Part shown: positions 46,649-57,383 of the stretch, one piece after another
Layout: each line of letters begins with the position of its first letter
Numbering within the stretch: position 1 is the first letter of the stretch
Translations under genes and position numbers: made by a program
Notes under the pieces: model-generated
Told to the model about the DNA's origin: nothing
The model's input: the letters and a program-made list of their open reading frames with translations, nothing else
Database searches by the model: none
From: Pseudopithomyces maydicus
Taxonomy: Eukaryota > Ascomycota > Dothideomycetes > Pleosporales > Didymosphaeriaceae
NCBI GenBank assembly: GCA_026873275.1
Contig: JANTUC010000001.1
Coordinates: 2,728,001 to 2,792,000 of the forward strand
Direction of reading: 5' to 3'
DNA length: 64,000 bases

Positions 46649-47548
46649 GCAGGGGCTAGTGCAGTGCAGTGCATTATGTGACACTCACAGGTGCTGTGGT
46701 TGGCGCTGTGGTTTGAGCTGTAGTTCCCAAAGCAGGAGGAGCGACGAGTTGCACGAGGCAGGGACGTGGAAAGAAGACGCGATGCTGAAAAAGGCGACGC
46801 GTCGGAGCGATTCACATGTTCATGGCGCAAATTGTTCTTGTATCTGTCTGTATCCATACATATAAATAAATAATTGCACGACATGACCAAGATGGCTAGC
46901 CACAACACTACTGCTGGGACGCTCACACTAACGAACCAGTGGGCGCGCGCGCCGACTTGGATGTCCTTTCCCGGATCCTTTCTACGCGTACTTGTGTAGA
47001 TACCTCTCATGTCTTCTGTGTGCCAATGGCATGGAGAGACGCAGGGTGAGACTGGCAACGGTCGCTGTGGATGCCACCCCAAGGCAGCCCAGCGTGGGTT
47101 GAATCCCGACGCCAGCGGTCTGATGCGCGCCCACGACCCCGATCTGCTGGCCCTAGCAAGCACCGTCCAACGCGTTGTTCCGTCCTAAGCGGCCCATGGC
47201 CAAACCCGGAGACGACGCGCCAGATCGACGCTGCAACAGACGGCGTCATTCGCTGGTCGCAACGGGTATAGATATCATCTCTCGACCACGACGTCGGCGG
47301 TGCTGCTCGTCTGCTCGACCTACCCGCCCACAGGTGCCGCATACGGTCCCATAGTATTGATTACGGCGAGGAGCGCAGGCCCCGGCACATGTTTCTGCCC
47401 TGTGCCCAGCCGATTCCCCATTCAGCCCCCGAGAGCTCGAGGCTAGGGTTCCATCTCTCTCACGCACCAACCAGCGCACGGCACACGAGCCACACGCCCC
47501 TCAAACACACTCGATATCGTCTCATCTCCCTCCTGCCCGTCTGCGACA
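46649..47548. other. intergenic region
   Basis: GC-rich upstream region of the RNR inhibitor gene; open frames on both strands reflect base composition. No gene supported. Confidence 0.55.
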
Positions 47549-48558
47549 ATGCCACTCGCAGCAGACGAACACCTCTCCAGCACCGCACACAGAGACAAGC
47601 GCCCGCGCCAGCCACCCATCACCGCGTTTTTTGAGCCCCAAGACTTCGCCGATTCCGCCTCTGAGAATAGCGACTCCGAGCGGGGTCCTGGCCCGACCAC
47701 CCGACCGCTGCCCAGCGCTAGCATAGCGGACCGTCAACAGCAGCATCAACAGCTACAACCGCCCGCCGTGCAGGCCAACCTGCTGAGCGTAGGCATGCGC
47801 GTGCGGAAGAGCGTGCCCGAGGGCTACAAGACCCACAAGCCCGTGTCGCTGCCCTCCATCCAAACCACCCTCGCCAGGTCCCCGAACCGCTCCTCGACGG
47901 CCACCATGACCACCACCGCGACCCACGACTACACCGTCAAGCCGCCGCGCGATCCCGTCCCGGCCCACGTCCAGCACCAGCGCGAGCTGCTGCCCTTCTG
48001 CGGCCTGCAGAAGATCGGCGGCTACGCCGAGCAGCCCGTCACCAACGTCCACCTGTACGCCGGCTCCGATGCCTCGGGCGAGCGCGTCGTAAACATGTTC
48101 CCCTTGCCCGCCGAAGCATTCTCCCAGCCTTTCAGCTCGCAGTCCTCAACCGCCTCGTCAATATCCATCTCTTCCGTGCGCCCTCCCAATCCCGCCAATT
48201 TGCACAAGCGCTCTTGGCAAGACGAAGACGAAACCCCTGTCCGTCTGAGTGCCGACTTCTTTTCAAATTGCCCATGAAAATCTCCGAAGACGAAGTGCCC
48301 ATCTCGCCACTGTCAGCCACTCCTCCCAACGGCTTCCCACAAGCACCGCTGCGCGCAATCGCCCAGCCCAAATCAAGAAGAAGCGGCCTGAGTGCCATGG
48401 AGGGGAACGCCGTCAAAGACATGGATGTGGACATGGATTACGAAAACACAGACCAGACCGAAGCCCGAGTAATTGCAGGCAGTCCCAGCGACTTTGACGA
48501 AGCTGACTTCCTGCAACCATGGGGTGCTGCTCGAGAAGTCCAAATGAGTGGAATATGA
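47549..48558 (+). CDS. ribonucleotide reductase inhibitor / Dif1-Spd1-like protein (apparent frameshift)
   Basis: Near the N-terminus, KRPRQPPITAFFEP (17-30) is the conserved motif of the RNR_inhib family, which includes S. pombe Spd1 and yeast Dif1. Two more conserved blocks follow: VGMRVRKSVPEGYKT (81-95) and LLPFCGLQKIGG (147-158), which I recall from filamentous fungal members. The protein is otherwise Ser/Pro-rich and disordered. The frame stops at 48277 after LSADFFSNCP, but another frame continues directly with KLPMKISEDEVPIS and ends in SPSDFDEADFLQPW and a stop at 48558. One extra T in the run at 48260-48263 links them (336 residues). The family restrains dNTP synthesis by binding or relocating ribonucleotide reductase subunits and is degraded on DNA damage. 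Confidence 0.75.
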
Positions 48559-49320
48559 CCGCAACACTCACATCCTGCATCGTCTTGTTTTTGATCTTCT
48601 GCAGATATCTTCGAAACTCGCATGGACACGCTCTGCACCAGTCACGTTTTCCTTCATTTCTCTTCTGTTTGAACACATGTTTTTTTTTTAATTTGAATCT
48701 GAATTTTCTTTGTGGCATGACGGTAAGGCGTTGGGGTTTGAGGGTTTTTTTTTCAAAGCCTGTACAGCGCGTCAAGGCTCAACGTAATGATGTATACCCT
48801 TGGTTCTCTCCGTTGCGATTCAAAGCGAACATTGCCATGATTACTGGGTCTACGCTGTCCTCTAGTGTACTTTATAGTTGGGAAATTCGGATAGAATGGA
48901 ACTGGTCGTTATGGGATTTGTTGTTTAGTATATGCATCTATTGAAAATAACGAGCTTTCTTCTCCTTTTTCAAGGATTGTAATAATTTGATCACAGTGGT
49001 CGTCATCATTGCTCGAAACAAGTGCAATTGTTCAGTGTTTTTCTAGCACTGGCTCGTATGACCCTATCCAAGTGTGCAACACTATTAATAGATTATTGTG
49101 CAATTTCGCGGCTACTTTGGGATTAGTGTCTAGTACCACCACTCTCACTCTCACTCTCACACTACAGGAAGTCATGACCTTCGATTGAGTACTTAAATCC
49201 AATTCCAACGATACCTGAAAGTAACTTTGTATACTTCGATTATTCCTCAATGAATCAGATTTTCGTCCCTACGTTTTGACTATCCGGTCAAGCACCAAGG
49301 CTCGCACTTGAACATTACCC
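48559..49320. other. intergenic region with a CTCTCA microsatellite
   Basis: Short frames only. A hexamer CTCTCA is repeated about three times at 49142-49160, upstream of the next gene. No gene seen. Confidence 0.6.
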
Positions 49321-50292
49321 ATGTTTCTCTCATCGTTATCTACAGAGCTCCGTCACGAAATTTACTCATATCTCATTTTCAACTCGCCAGAACCTCCCAC
49401 GGAGCCACCGATCATCCACATGAATCAACAGCTGGGACACATCAAAGGGTGGTCACATATCCAATGCTGCCAAAATCTCGCGTCTCCCAGAAAGATGCAT
49501 CACCACTTTCTACACGACATGACTGATCCGGTCCAGTCGCGCGGTTCCATGCTCGTGGAAAGCGGCACGAACCGTCCCTACCTTTCCACGCCGGCTGCCA
49601 ATCCAAAAAAGCAACGAGAGATTTGCCTGGGCCATACCAGCAGTGGTAATGATACGCATGGTCTGTCGGGTGAACAGCCTTTTAAATTCTGCAACATCAA
49701 CGCGTTACTTCGTACGGACCGGTGGCTAGCAGACGACGTCCGTGCATGGATGTATCCCCGCATCATCTTTGATTTCCAAAACGGTGACGCGAAGGCATTC
49801 GAGATTTTCACTGCGCGCTTAATGCCCTGGACAAGGCAGCAGATACGTATGCTGAGGATTAGTGTGCCGATTTATAGCTATGAAGGGGTGAACCGAGCAG
49901 AGATGGAATCGCATAGCGGCGAGCCTGCTAGTCCGCGTCGACTAGAGAACTTGGAAATTCGCTCTGGGCTGGAGTGGAAGAGGATTGTCCCAGAAAACGT
50001 CGTGGAGATATTTCCTAAGGTGCACATCCTCCATGTCATACTAGCGCATCAGTCGCGACGATTGGGAATGGGTACAGCACTTGCTGCACCCGTGCAGGAT
50101 ATCGGGTGGAGGGAAGAAGCGCTCGAACCGTTGCTGAGGTTCAAGGGATTGTGCTTGAAAGAGGTCACTGTTGTGGTAGACAATCAGCATCCGGTTAATG
50201 AAGTTTGGTCGGGCGATCCGAGGATCGTGGAGCGTAGGAAGCTTTCGGAGTGGCTGCGACAGTGTTTGCTGGGGGAACAGAGTGATGAATGA
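49321..50292 (+). CDS. F-box-like / DUF7730-type protein
   Basis: A single exon of 323 residues. The N-terminus FLSSLSTELRHEIYSYLIF is the common opening of a large group of Dothideomycete proteins that resembles an F-box helix (L-P-x-E-L-R-x-x-I-Y). A later part has ALLRTDRWLADDVRAWMY and RIIFDFQNGDAKAFEIF, the usual pattern in which a buried strand follows a fungal DUF7730-like core, then EIFPKVHILHVI and a C-terminal helix (RRKLSEWLRQCL). No catalytic motif is seen. The family is highly expanded in these fungi and its function is unknown; a role as a substrate receptor is speculative. Confidence 0.7.
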   Translation: MFLSSLSTELRHEIYSYLIFNSPEPPTEPPIIHMNQQLGHIKGWSHIQCCQNLASPRKMHHHFLHDMTDPVQSRGSMLVESGTNRPYLSTPAANPKKQREICLGHTSSGNDTHGLSGEQPFKFCNINALLRTDRWLADDVRAWMYPRIIFDFQNGDAKAFEIFTARLMPWTRQQIRMLRISVPIYSYEGVNRAEMESHSGEPASPRRLENLEIRSGLEWKRIVPENVVEIFPKVHILHVILAHQSRRLGMGTALAAPVQDIGWREEALEPLLRFKGLCLKEVTVVVDNQHPVNEVWSGDPRIVERRKLSEWLRQCLLGEQSDE

Positions 50293-51298
50293 TTGGTAGT
50301 AACAGCATATAGGGAGGGTCTGTTGCTCAAAGGCGTATCTAAACATGTACTTGTGTATTAAAATGTGCAACATAGATTGCTTGAAAGGATAGATATCTCT
50401 ATAACTTCAAATACAGCAGCAATATATCTCTTCTAAAGCATGCCAAGATCTTCAGGGATATATAATGCCTGCGGTAGTTTGGCGATTGGCCAAGGGAACA
50501 AGTTTCTGTCGCAAATAATACTACCGGTTCAATGATTGCCTCGAAATAGGTATTCAAACTGACATTGTTTGTTCCAGGAAACGATATGACGTGCTTCTAC
50601 AACATCTCACAACTGACTTATGTGGATATATATCTACGGGAACCACGCCAGCCTGTTCCGTGTTTTCGTCTGACAATTCACAACGAGCTAAAAACTATCC
50701 AAGCTTTCTTTGTTATAAACAGAAAATTTACTGCATGTTTCCTTTCCACTTGAGAATTCATCACAGTTTCAGTGACAATGAATGCAAATTCCACTATATC
50801 ATGACCACCACTTGCATAACTTACTATAGGTATATAACCTTATAATTTCGAAGATTCAGTTACGAGATTTCGTACCCCGAGAAATCAGGTGTATTTTGGT
50901 CGAACTGTTGCGGTTATATGATACTCTTCGTTACTAATTACAAAAATGTGTGGTGCAGTTAGTAGTGTAGCGGGGAAGCCGGAGATTGTTGACAATAGTC
51001 CTTGGATCGCTCATTTACATACACGTTAACAGAAAAAAAGCCCGCCAATTTTTTTTTCAACCCACAAACTGTTTACCTGCACACATGGCGCGCTTGGGCC
51101 CTTTCTACACAGAAATGCTGCCTGGGTCTTTATAAAATCTTCTGCCCCGGCATTAAATCCACTCTAAACGTACATCGCGCAAACTTAATAACGCTGCTAC
51201 CACATCCACGTCGACAGCGAAAGCGGTATAAAAGATTCCACACAGTTCTATCGTGGTAACTACCCGCGATAAAAACCCCAAACCTACCGTTCTTGAAG
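50293..51298. other. AT-rich intergenic region
   Basis: About 1 kb with short frames only; no gene seen. Confidence 0.6.
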
Positions 51299-52985
51299 AT
51301 GCCGTACCCTAGGTTCGACTCCAAGAACTCTACCGAGGATCTCAGCCACTTTGTACGTATAAATTAATATTCTTGTTCTGAAGACCTATCTAATACCAAA
51401 TAGATCAAGGAGATGAAAACAGTTGCTTCTTCGAGGCAGGAATCTACCGTTGTGCCAATCGAGGAGTATATAGTCCCAGTTGGCTCGCAATACCTCGAAG
51501 GAAAACCGCCACTAGACTACTCCGAGATGCGTGGGTGGTCGAAAATGGAAGTCAAGCAGTTTGATTCTGCGCAATCGCTCTTTCCATCCACGGCCGAGTA
51601 CACCGCCAACGGCTCAGCTTATTCAGTCTACGACTTTATCCACGAAGCGGTGAATTATCTATCGCCGAAATATTCAGACCGAGAAAAGTCGGCCATCTGT
51701 GAGGGCATCGGCCGATACTATGAGCACCTGATTGTTGACCTTGGAGCTCCAGCACCATGCAAGTGGGAAGATATCAAGGCAGATTTCTACTTGCGTGAGA
51801 AGACCAGCCAATTCTTGAAAGTTTTCGCCAAAATCGCGTATTCGAAAACTCGAAATTCGTATCCACTAGATACAAAGAAAAGCATACGGGATTCGTGCCA
51901 GGCCCTCATACAGCCAAAGCCTTTATTCCAGAATATCAATTTCACAGCGGGACCCTCTTATAGGACACCAATGGCCCCCACATCATCGCCGGATGTGTGG
52001 CAGTTCGATTCGCCCGTGGCATCGCCTGTAGCCAATCCATTCTCACCCTCGCCGTCACCTTTGACAATAAGCTCGGATTGGGGTAAAAAGTTATGGAATC
52101 TAGCCGCACCTGCCATAACTAACACGCCATCACTTCGCGGAGGCACACAATTCCTGGCAGGGGAATCAGCACGACTTTTGCTGCTCGATGCCACTTCTAG
52201 CACGACACATGGCGACGTCTGGAACAAGTTGGACAAGGGTCAACCTAGCAGCGACAAAACTGAAGAACCAATGGATAAGAAGAAGGAAATGGTGCAGGAT
52301 GCGGCAAAAAAGTGTGCCGGAGCAGACCTCGGCCATCCTGATGAAACTGCAGCGTTCTTTCCAGCACCCGAACAGTTTGCACGAATGATGCAGAAAATCC
52401 GCAACCTGGAGATTACTCTAGAGTCAATCGAGGCTTGCTGTATCAAAAAAAGCGCTTTGATAGCCCGGATCAATCTGCCATCATATTGCCATACACCTAT
52501 TGCGCCGAAGAATGCACTTTTCAATCCCGATATCGCTAGCTACACGCCTGTTGAGCTGCTGGAGTATTTTGAGTCTTCTATCAAGCAGCTCGAGTTAGAT
52601 GTAGCTAGCGCACAGTTGTTACTGGAACAGAAGTGCACCCAGCTTGCGCTTTTGGAATCTGGATCAGATGCATTGCGGATCTATAGCAATGCACGCAAGG
52701 TAGCTCGTGAGGTTATGGAGCTACGAGTACAGAAGCTTGAACTCCAGACTAGCTACAAAGAGCGAAGTGATTCCCTCGTGGATCAAAGCAATCATGATGT
52801 ATTGACCCACGGGGATGACACTAGATTGGAGTATACTTCGACTAAGAGGTCTGTTATTAGTGAACAGGTAACCAAATCTATCTACAATTCGATCTGCATG
52901 GAAGGACCGGTACGCTGGAAGCTAGAAAAAGCTTCAACTGAATGTTCTGGATGAGGACATTGAAGAGGCCAAGACTAAGGTTTGA
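51299..52985 (+). CDS. unknown protein with C-terminal coiled coil
   Basis: Three exons (51299-51352, 51404-52867, 52926-52985) encode 525 residues of no family I recognise. The N-terminal 40% has a folded-looking stretch (SVYDFIHEAVNYLSPKYSDREK, then ICEGIGRYYEHLIVDLG). A Pro/Ser linker (SSPDVWQFDSPVASPVANPF) follows, then helical segments with heptad-like leucines (LLEYFESSIKQLELD, LLLEQKCTQLALLESG, VMELRVQKLELQTSYKE). The last intron is inferred: reading through gives an unstructured end, whereas splicing at GTAACC...CTAG adds KKLQLNVLDEDIEEAKTKV, which continues the coil. No signal peptide or membrane segment. Possibly a structural or scaffold protein. Confidence 0.65.
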
Positions 52986-54008
52986 TGGTCTTTAGTATAT
53001 TGATATAGGGGGTTTGAAACCAGTAAGCAAAGCTGGAAAGAGTCAAGAGTTGTAACACAAATTCTGGAGCAATGATATCAGGAAATCCTTGTTTTAAGCC
53101 TAGAGTGCTTCTTATTTGGAGACAAATTTGGTTGTAATGAGGTAATCATCAGTTAGTAATCTACGTACAACGAGGGAAATTTAGACTCAAAGAAATCGAA
53201 AATGGCGGGAGGCACAGAAAAGCACCAGCCTTTGACACGAGCTCTTTTGATTCAAGAGAAGCATGATCACACGTAACCTGTTGGTGCAAAAGAGAAAGCG
53301 TACTCCGCCGAACCGCTAAAACCGTTTCTGGAGATGAATGATACAAACATCACTGGTACGACCCCAGCAGGAACAGCTAGCAGAAGTATCTCAAAGTTAC
53401 TGTTATATCCATCAAATGATACCCAGACAAGTCCTCAATCTTCCGGAGATTATCCAGCCTCCATGGCAAACTCAAATAGGAGTCGCTTCGACTCGTCCAA
53501 GTCCTTGAAACGGCAATCTAGAGTCTGGTAACTGGCTCACCTGCTTGACAAGCTAAATGAGAAATATGATCGTATTGGGAATTGGCCATGAATAATTTCC
53601 AGCCAAAAAGAACTACGCCTTTGGAGGCATTTTAGGAGAACGAGTGTTGTACTGGAAGCTTAAATGTCTACCCAGAGCTGTCTATTCTCGTGTTTTTAAT
53701 GGAACAATAGAAATAAAAGCTTTCCAGTGTAACTATGTACAAAATTCTGCTCGTGTATTGATTGTGAAATTCGAGGTAACCTTTTGCTCTCACGAAGAAA
53801 GCAAAACAGTGTAGAGACTTTGCTCAATCGCTGATTATCTACGATTCATTGGTATCACAACCGGCCCAATTGACAAATTACTGAAATGATTCTGTTCAAC
53901 AGAGCACGGAACGTGGCAAAAGCTGGGCTTTTTGTATAGAGCATAGCATGCAAACTGTCAGAAATGGTAGTGAATTGAATACCATAGCTCTATGTGATTA
54001 ATTTGGAT
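52986..54008. other. intergenic region with a possible small frame
   Basis: A 65-codon ATG-started frame at 53334-53531 encodes a Ser/Thr-rich peptide with RSRFDSSKSLKRQ, faintly like the start of the preceding gene (PRFDSKNSTEDL). It may be a remnant of a duplicated N-terminus; I do not call a gene. The rest is AT-rich 3' flank. Confidence 0.4.
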
Positions 54009-55637
54009 TTAGATCTTCCTGAAAACGGGATACACATCGCCAGCCTCCATGGGAACGATTCCAAAGCTGACATACGAATCGATGTTCTCAGGCTCCAGTG
54101 CGACAAATGCTAGCCCTGCATTTTTCTGCGTACTGCTCACAAAGAAACTTCCAGCCGGTAGCGAAATTTTCTGGGTAAACGTAGTGGTAGTTACCGTGTT
54201 CAAAATTGCACCTTCGTAGTAAGAGTGACCCAGAACCGAGGAGGAGATTTTATACGCTTCCACCTCGCCTTTGAACTCCTCTTTCAAAGTCTCCACTTCC
54301 AAACCAGACACTTTCAAGCGTTCGGCGAGGTCAGACCAGGCGCGGGGAATGATGTAGCCTTCAGGTCTAGCGACTGTTTTGTTCGGACTAGCTGGCGTCG
54401 TTGATGCAAATTCAACGGGTAGCTGCACAACTTCGCCAGTACGAGTATCAACCATTGTCCAGGTACGGTTCGAATACGTGGTATAATCCGTAACAACGAT
54501 GGGCTCCTGGCTAGTCTTGAGCTCCTCGATGGAGCTTTCAATGGTAGAGTAGACAGTCTCAGCATGGTCCCGCGCGGTTTCAAGCACACCGAGAATCATT
54601 TGGAGACCAGCCAGAGTACGGCGCTTGAACGACTGGTTTGCAATCCCGATACCTCGTGTTTCGAAAAGAAAAGTAACGCATTGGGTCAACCCCATCGCGT
54701 TACGTCCGATCTTTGCATCGGTGCCTGCTTCGTCGAGGCGAGGCGTGTTGGATCTAGAGCTCGCAGTCATATAGGGTTCACCGCGTAAGTTTTTCGACTC
54801 CAAAGATGCACCGATCGCTGGTGCAAAGACGGTCTCGGCCAGCTTACGGATGGAAGGGTGAATATTTAGGTTCTTTGCGGCGCTGTACATTCCATCTGCA
54901 CCATTATTATAATAGGTGCTGTATTTTGATCCTGCGTTATACTCGTGCATATCAATGGCAACGTGGGGAGCGAAAGTACTGAACCACTGCTTAATATCGC
55001 GAGTCTGCTGACGGGCAAGCTTCGTATGATCTCGATTGGGGTCGAAATTTGTCGCCAAGGTACGCTGGAAATACGCGTTTCCATCAGGATTGTAGCGTGG
55101 CAACACAATGAGTTCCAGCTTGTCAAGGAATTTGGCAGCCCAAGAAGGGTCTGCGTCCATCGCTCCTAACAGCGCGAGAGTAGCTTCATCTCCCGCAGGT
55201 TCGTTGCCATGTACGGAGCCTTGTACCCATACTCTTACTTTGCTGGTACTGTTGCCCCCACTGAAAAGGTGAACGTATGGGAAGGACTTGCCCTCTTCGC
55301 TTACAAAATCAGCATTGTTGTATGTCGCCCACGATGGGTTTTTGTGAGCAAAGCTGCGAAGGAATTTATCTAAACATCATTAGCCTAAAGTTTTCCAGCA
55401 GCGTGAAATAGTACCTAGAACTGCTTGATCCGTCGCTCCCTCAGTACCTTCGGCCCAGCCAGGTGCAAAGGACGCGTTGGTTGCGAATGCTGGGCTATAC
55501 AATGTAATATTAGGCGCCGCAAAAGCCCCCTGTTCCACAATTTGCGAGTCAAAAGACGTTGCTACGTGGTTTTCGCCATACTTCGACCCTTGCGCTAGTG
55601 CTGTGGCAGCAAAGAAAAATACCGAAAGAGACGTCAT
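54009..55637 (-). CDS. secreted M14 family zinc carboxypeptidase
   Basis: Two exons (55637-55415, 55369-54009) give 527 residues. A signal peptide (MTSLSVFFFAATALAQG) is present. The zinc site is intact: H128-x-x-E131 in GSVHGNEPAG and a third His in IDMHEYN. The substrate-binding Arg is in NFDPNRDHTK and the catalytic Glu in TFLFETRGIG. The enzyme should remove C-terminal residues from peptides outside the cell or in the vacuole. The catalytic domain ends near residue 330; a C-terminal all-beta region follows (YKISSSVLGHSYYEG to VEAGDVYPV-like), commonly seen in fungal secreted M14 enzymes. Specificity (A/B type) cannot be judged by eye. Confidence 0.92.
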
Positions 55638-57383
55638 CTAGAGGACTGTAGCTTGACACGCCGCTTTGCATGTCGCCTAACTATGACTCTTATTTAAAAT
55701 GCATGATAAACTGGACAGTACACTTCCGGTGCCGGTACGTCACTTCGATACTAGTCTGTGGCCGCTGAGAGATTCGCCAAGTGCCAAGTGAGGAGCTCCA
55801 GGTTCTACCTTCCTGTTCAGGTACAGAAACACAAGATAGATTCCTTGCCATAAGAGATTGTGAGGGTATTAACGGCTTTAGACCGAGTCCCGAGTTTCTA
55901 GCGGCTCCAAAGGTGGGATGTGGTTGATACGATGTCGGTAATCTGTAGATGAGTGAGAAGGCCTCGACGTGATCGCTGTTCTCCGCATGCCCCCACATCC
56001 CCCAACTCGCCCCGGCACCCGCAACAAGGCACGTGCTTCTCTCTGGGCATTGGCATTGGTAAAGTATCATGCCTAGGAGTTTCTAATTGCTCTGTTAATG
56101 TACGAAGCCGGTGGGACAGCTGCCAATGGAGTTATTAAACAGTTCACACTGATTCTCAAACTCCACCACTACCTCGGTATCTTCAATCCTAATTGAGAGT
56201 TTTACATATTGCTTGCACAGCTCAAATATCCTAAATTTCCTGAATTTTTTGATTGGTTCGTTATGGATGCCTTGATAATTTCCAAATGTGCCCAAATGTA
56301 CCTATTCACATCTGGTGCGGACAACATTGATGGATAAATATGGCTTTTCTTCTCCTTCGCGACTCAAATAGCCACTAGCGAAATGGCATAGTTGCTGCTG
56401 CTAAAATTCATTGCGCAATTTCCTATGAAGGATATATAGCGGAATTTTAAGTGACGAACACCGACTGCTGACCAACAAGATTACATGGTTGACAAACAAG
56501 TGATCGATCCAGTCCCACCTGTACCTAGTGTCTCGACTTGCCAGAATTTCCATCTTGCGTCCCTGTTCCTCAAACTAGCTCAAGCGATATGATGTACTGT
56601 AAATTTGTCTCACCACGCAGAATGATTTCCGACCCCCAAATCTTTCGCTCTGCGCCACCAACGATACGCGATCCCGAAAGATGGAACTCATCCGTGCGAG
56701 AGGCTCTGTTAGCTTGATTTTAAATTCCCATATGGTCCGTGTAGAGAGCGATCCGCATTGTGGCGCTGACCAACGTTAGCGAGATTACATCGTGTTGCAC
56801 CAGCGTAGTTCATGTCGATCGCGTAGACAAGCTCAAGCGAGGTGCCTATGATTAAGCATCGATGATTATAGAAACAGCTATTGTATGATTAGGAAGGTGA
56901 CCAATTAGTAGAAATACAGTGCCATTGTATAACTTTGTGAACGGGTAGAAGGTTTGATCGAGAGGAGTTATGCGATGTGACACGAATCATGGTAGAACTT
57001 CCTGGTGGAAATATACTAGACAATATGCCATGTCATTTATGGGGGAGAATTATGAATTAAACCAATGAACACAGTCCGGGATATCGAGCAAAAAGAGAGC
57101 CTCCAAAACGCCAGACCAGATACAGTCGCTGCATCGTACAAGTGAGACCCATCATCTTCCAGGTAATTTCCATCTATCTTGACTTCCTCTCTTCTCTCGA
57201 TCCTGGTAGCGGCCCACTGGACTGGCTACAGTCTTCGTCATCTACCACTTTATTTTCATGCTCTTTAGTCACTGTGTCTGTGATCCAACGCCAACTGCTG
57301 GCTGACATACTCCGGCGCCTGATCGATCGTTAGCTCGAAATTCGCAGCACATCAGATAAGTCATGGGTGGGCGTACGGTGGAC
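55638..57383. other. AT-rich intergenic region of about 1.7 kb
   Basis: Carboxypeptidase promoter and 3' flank of the ankyrin gene. Only short frames; no gene seen. Confidence 0.6.

Noticed and set aside
53334..53531. Small Ser/Thr-rich frame of 65 codons
   Set aside because: Too short and without conservation I can judge; slight likeness to the start of the upstream gene only.
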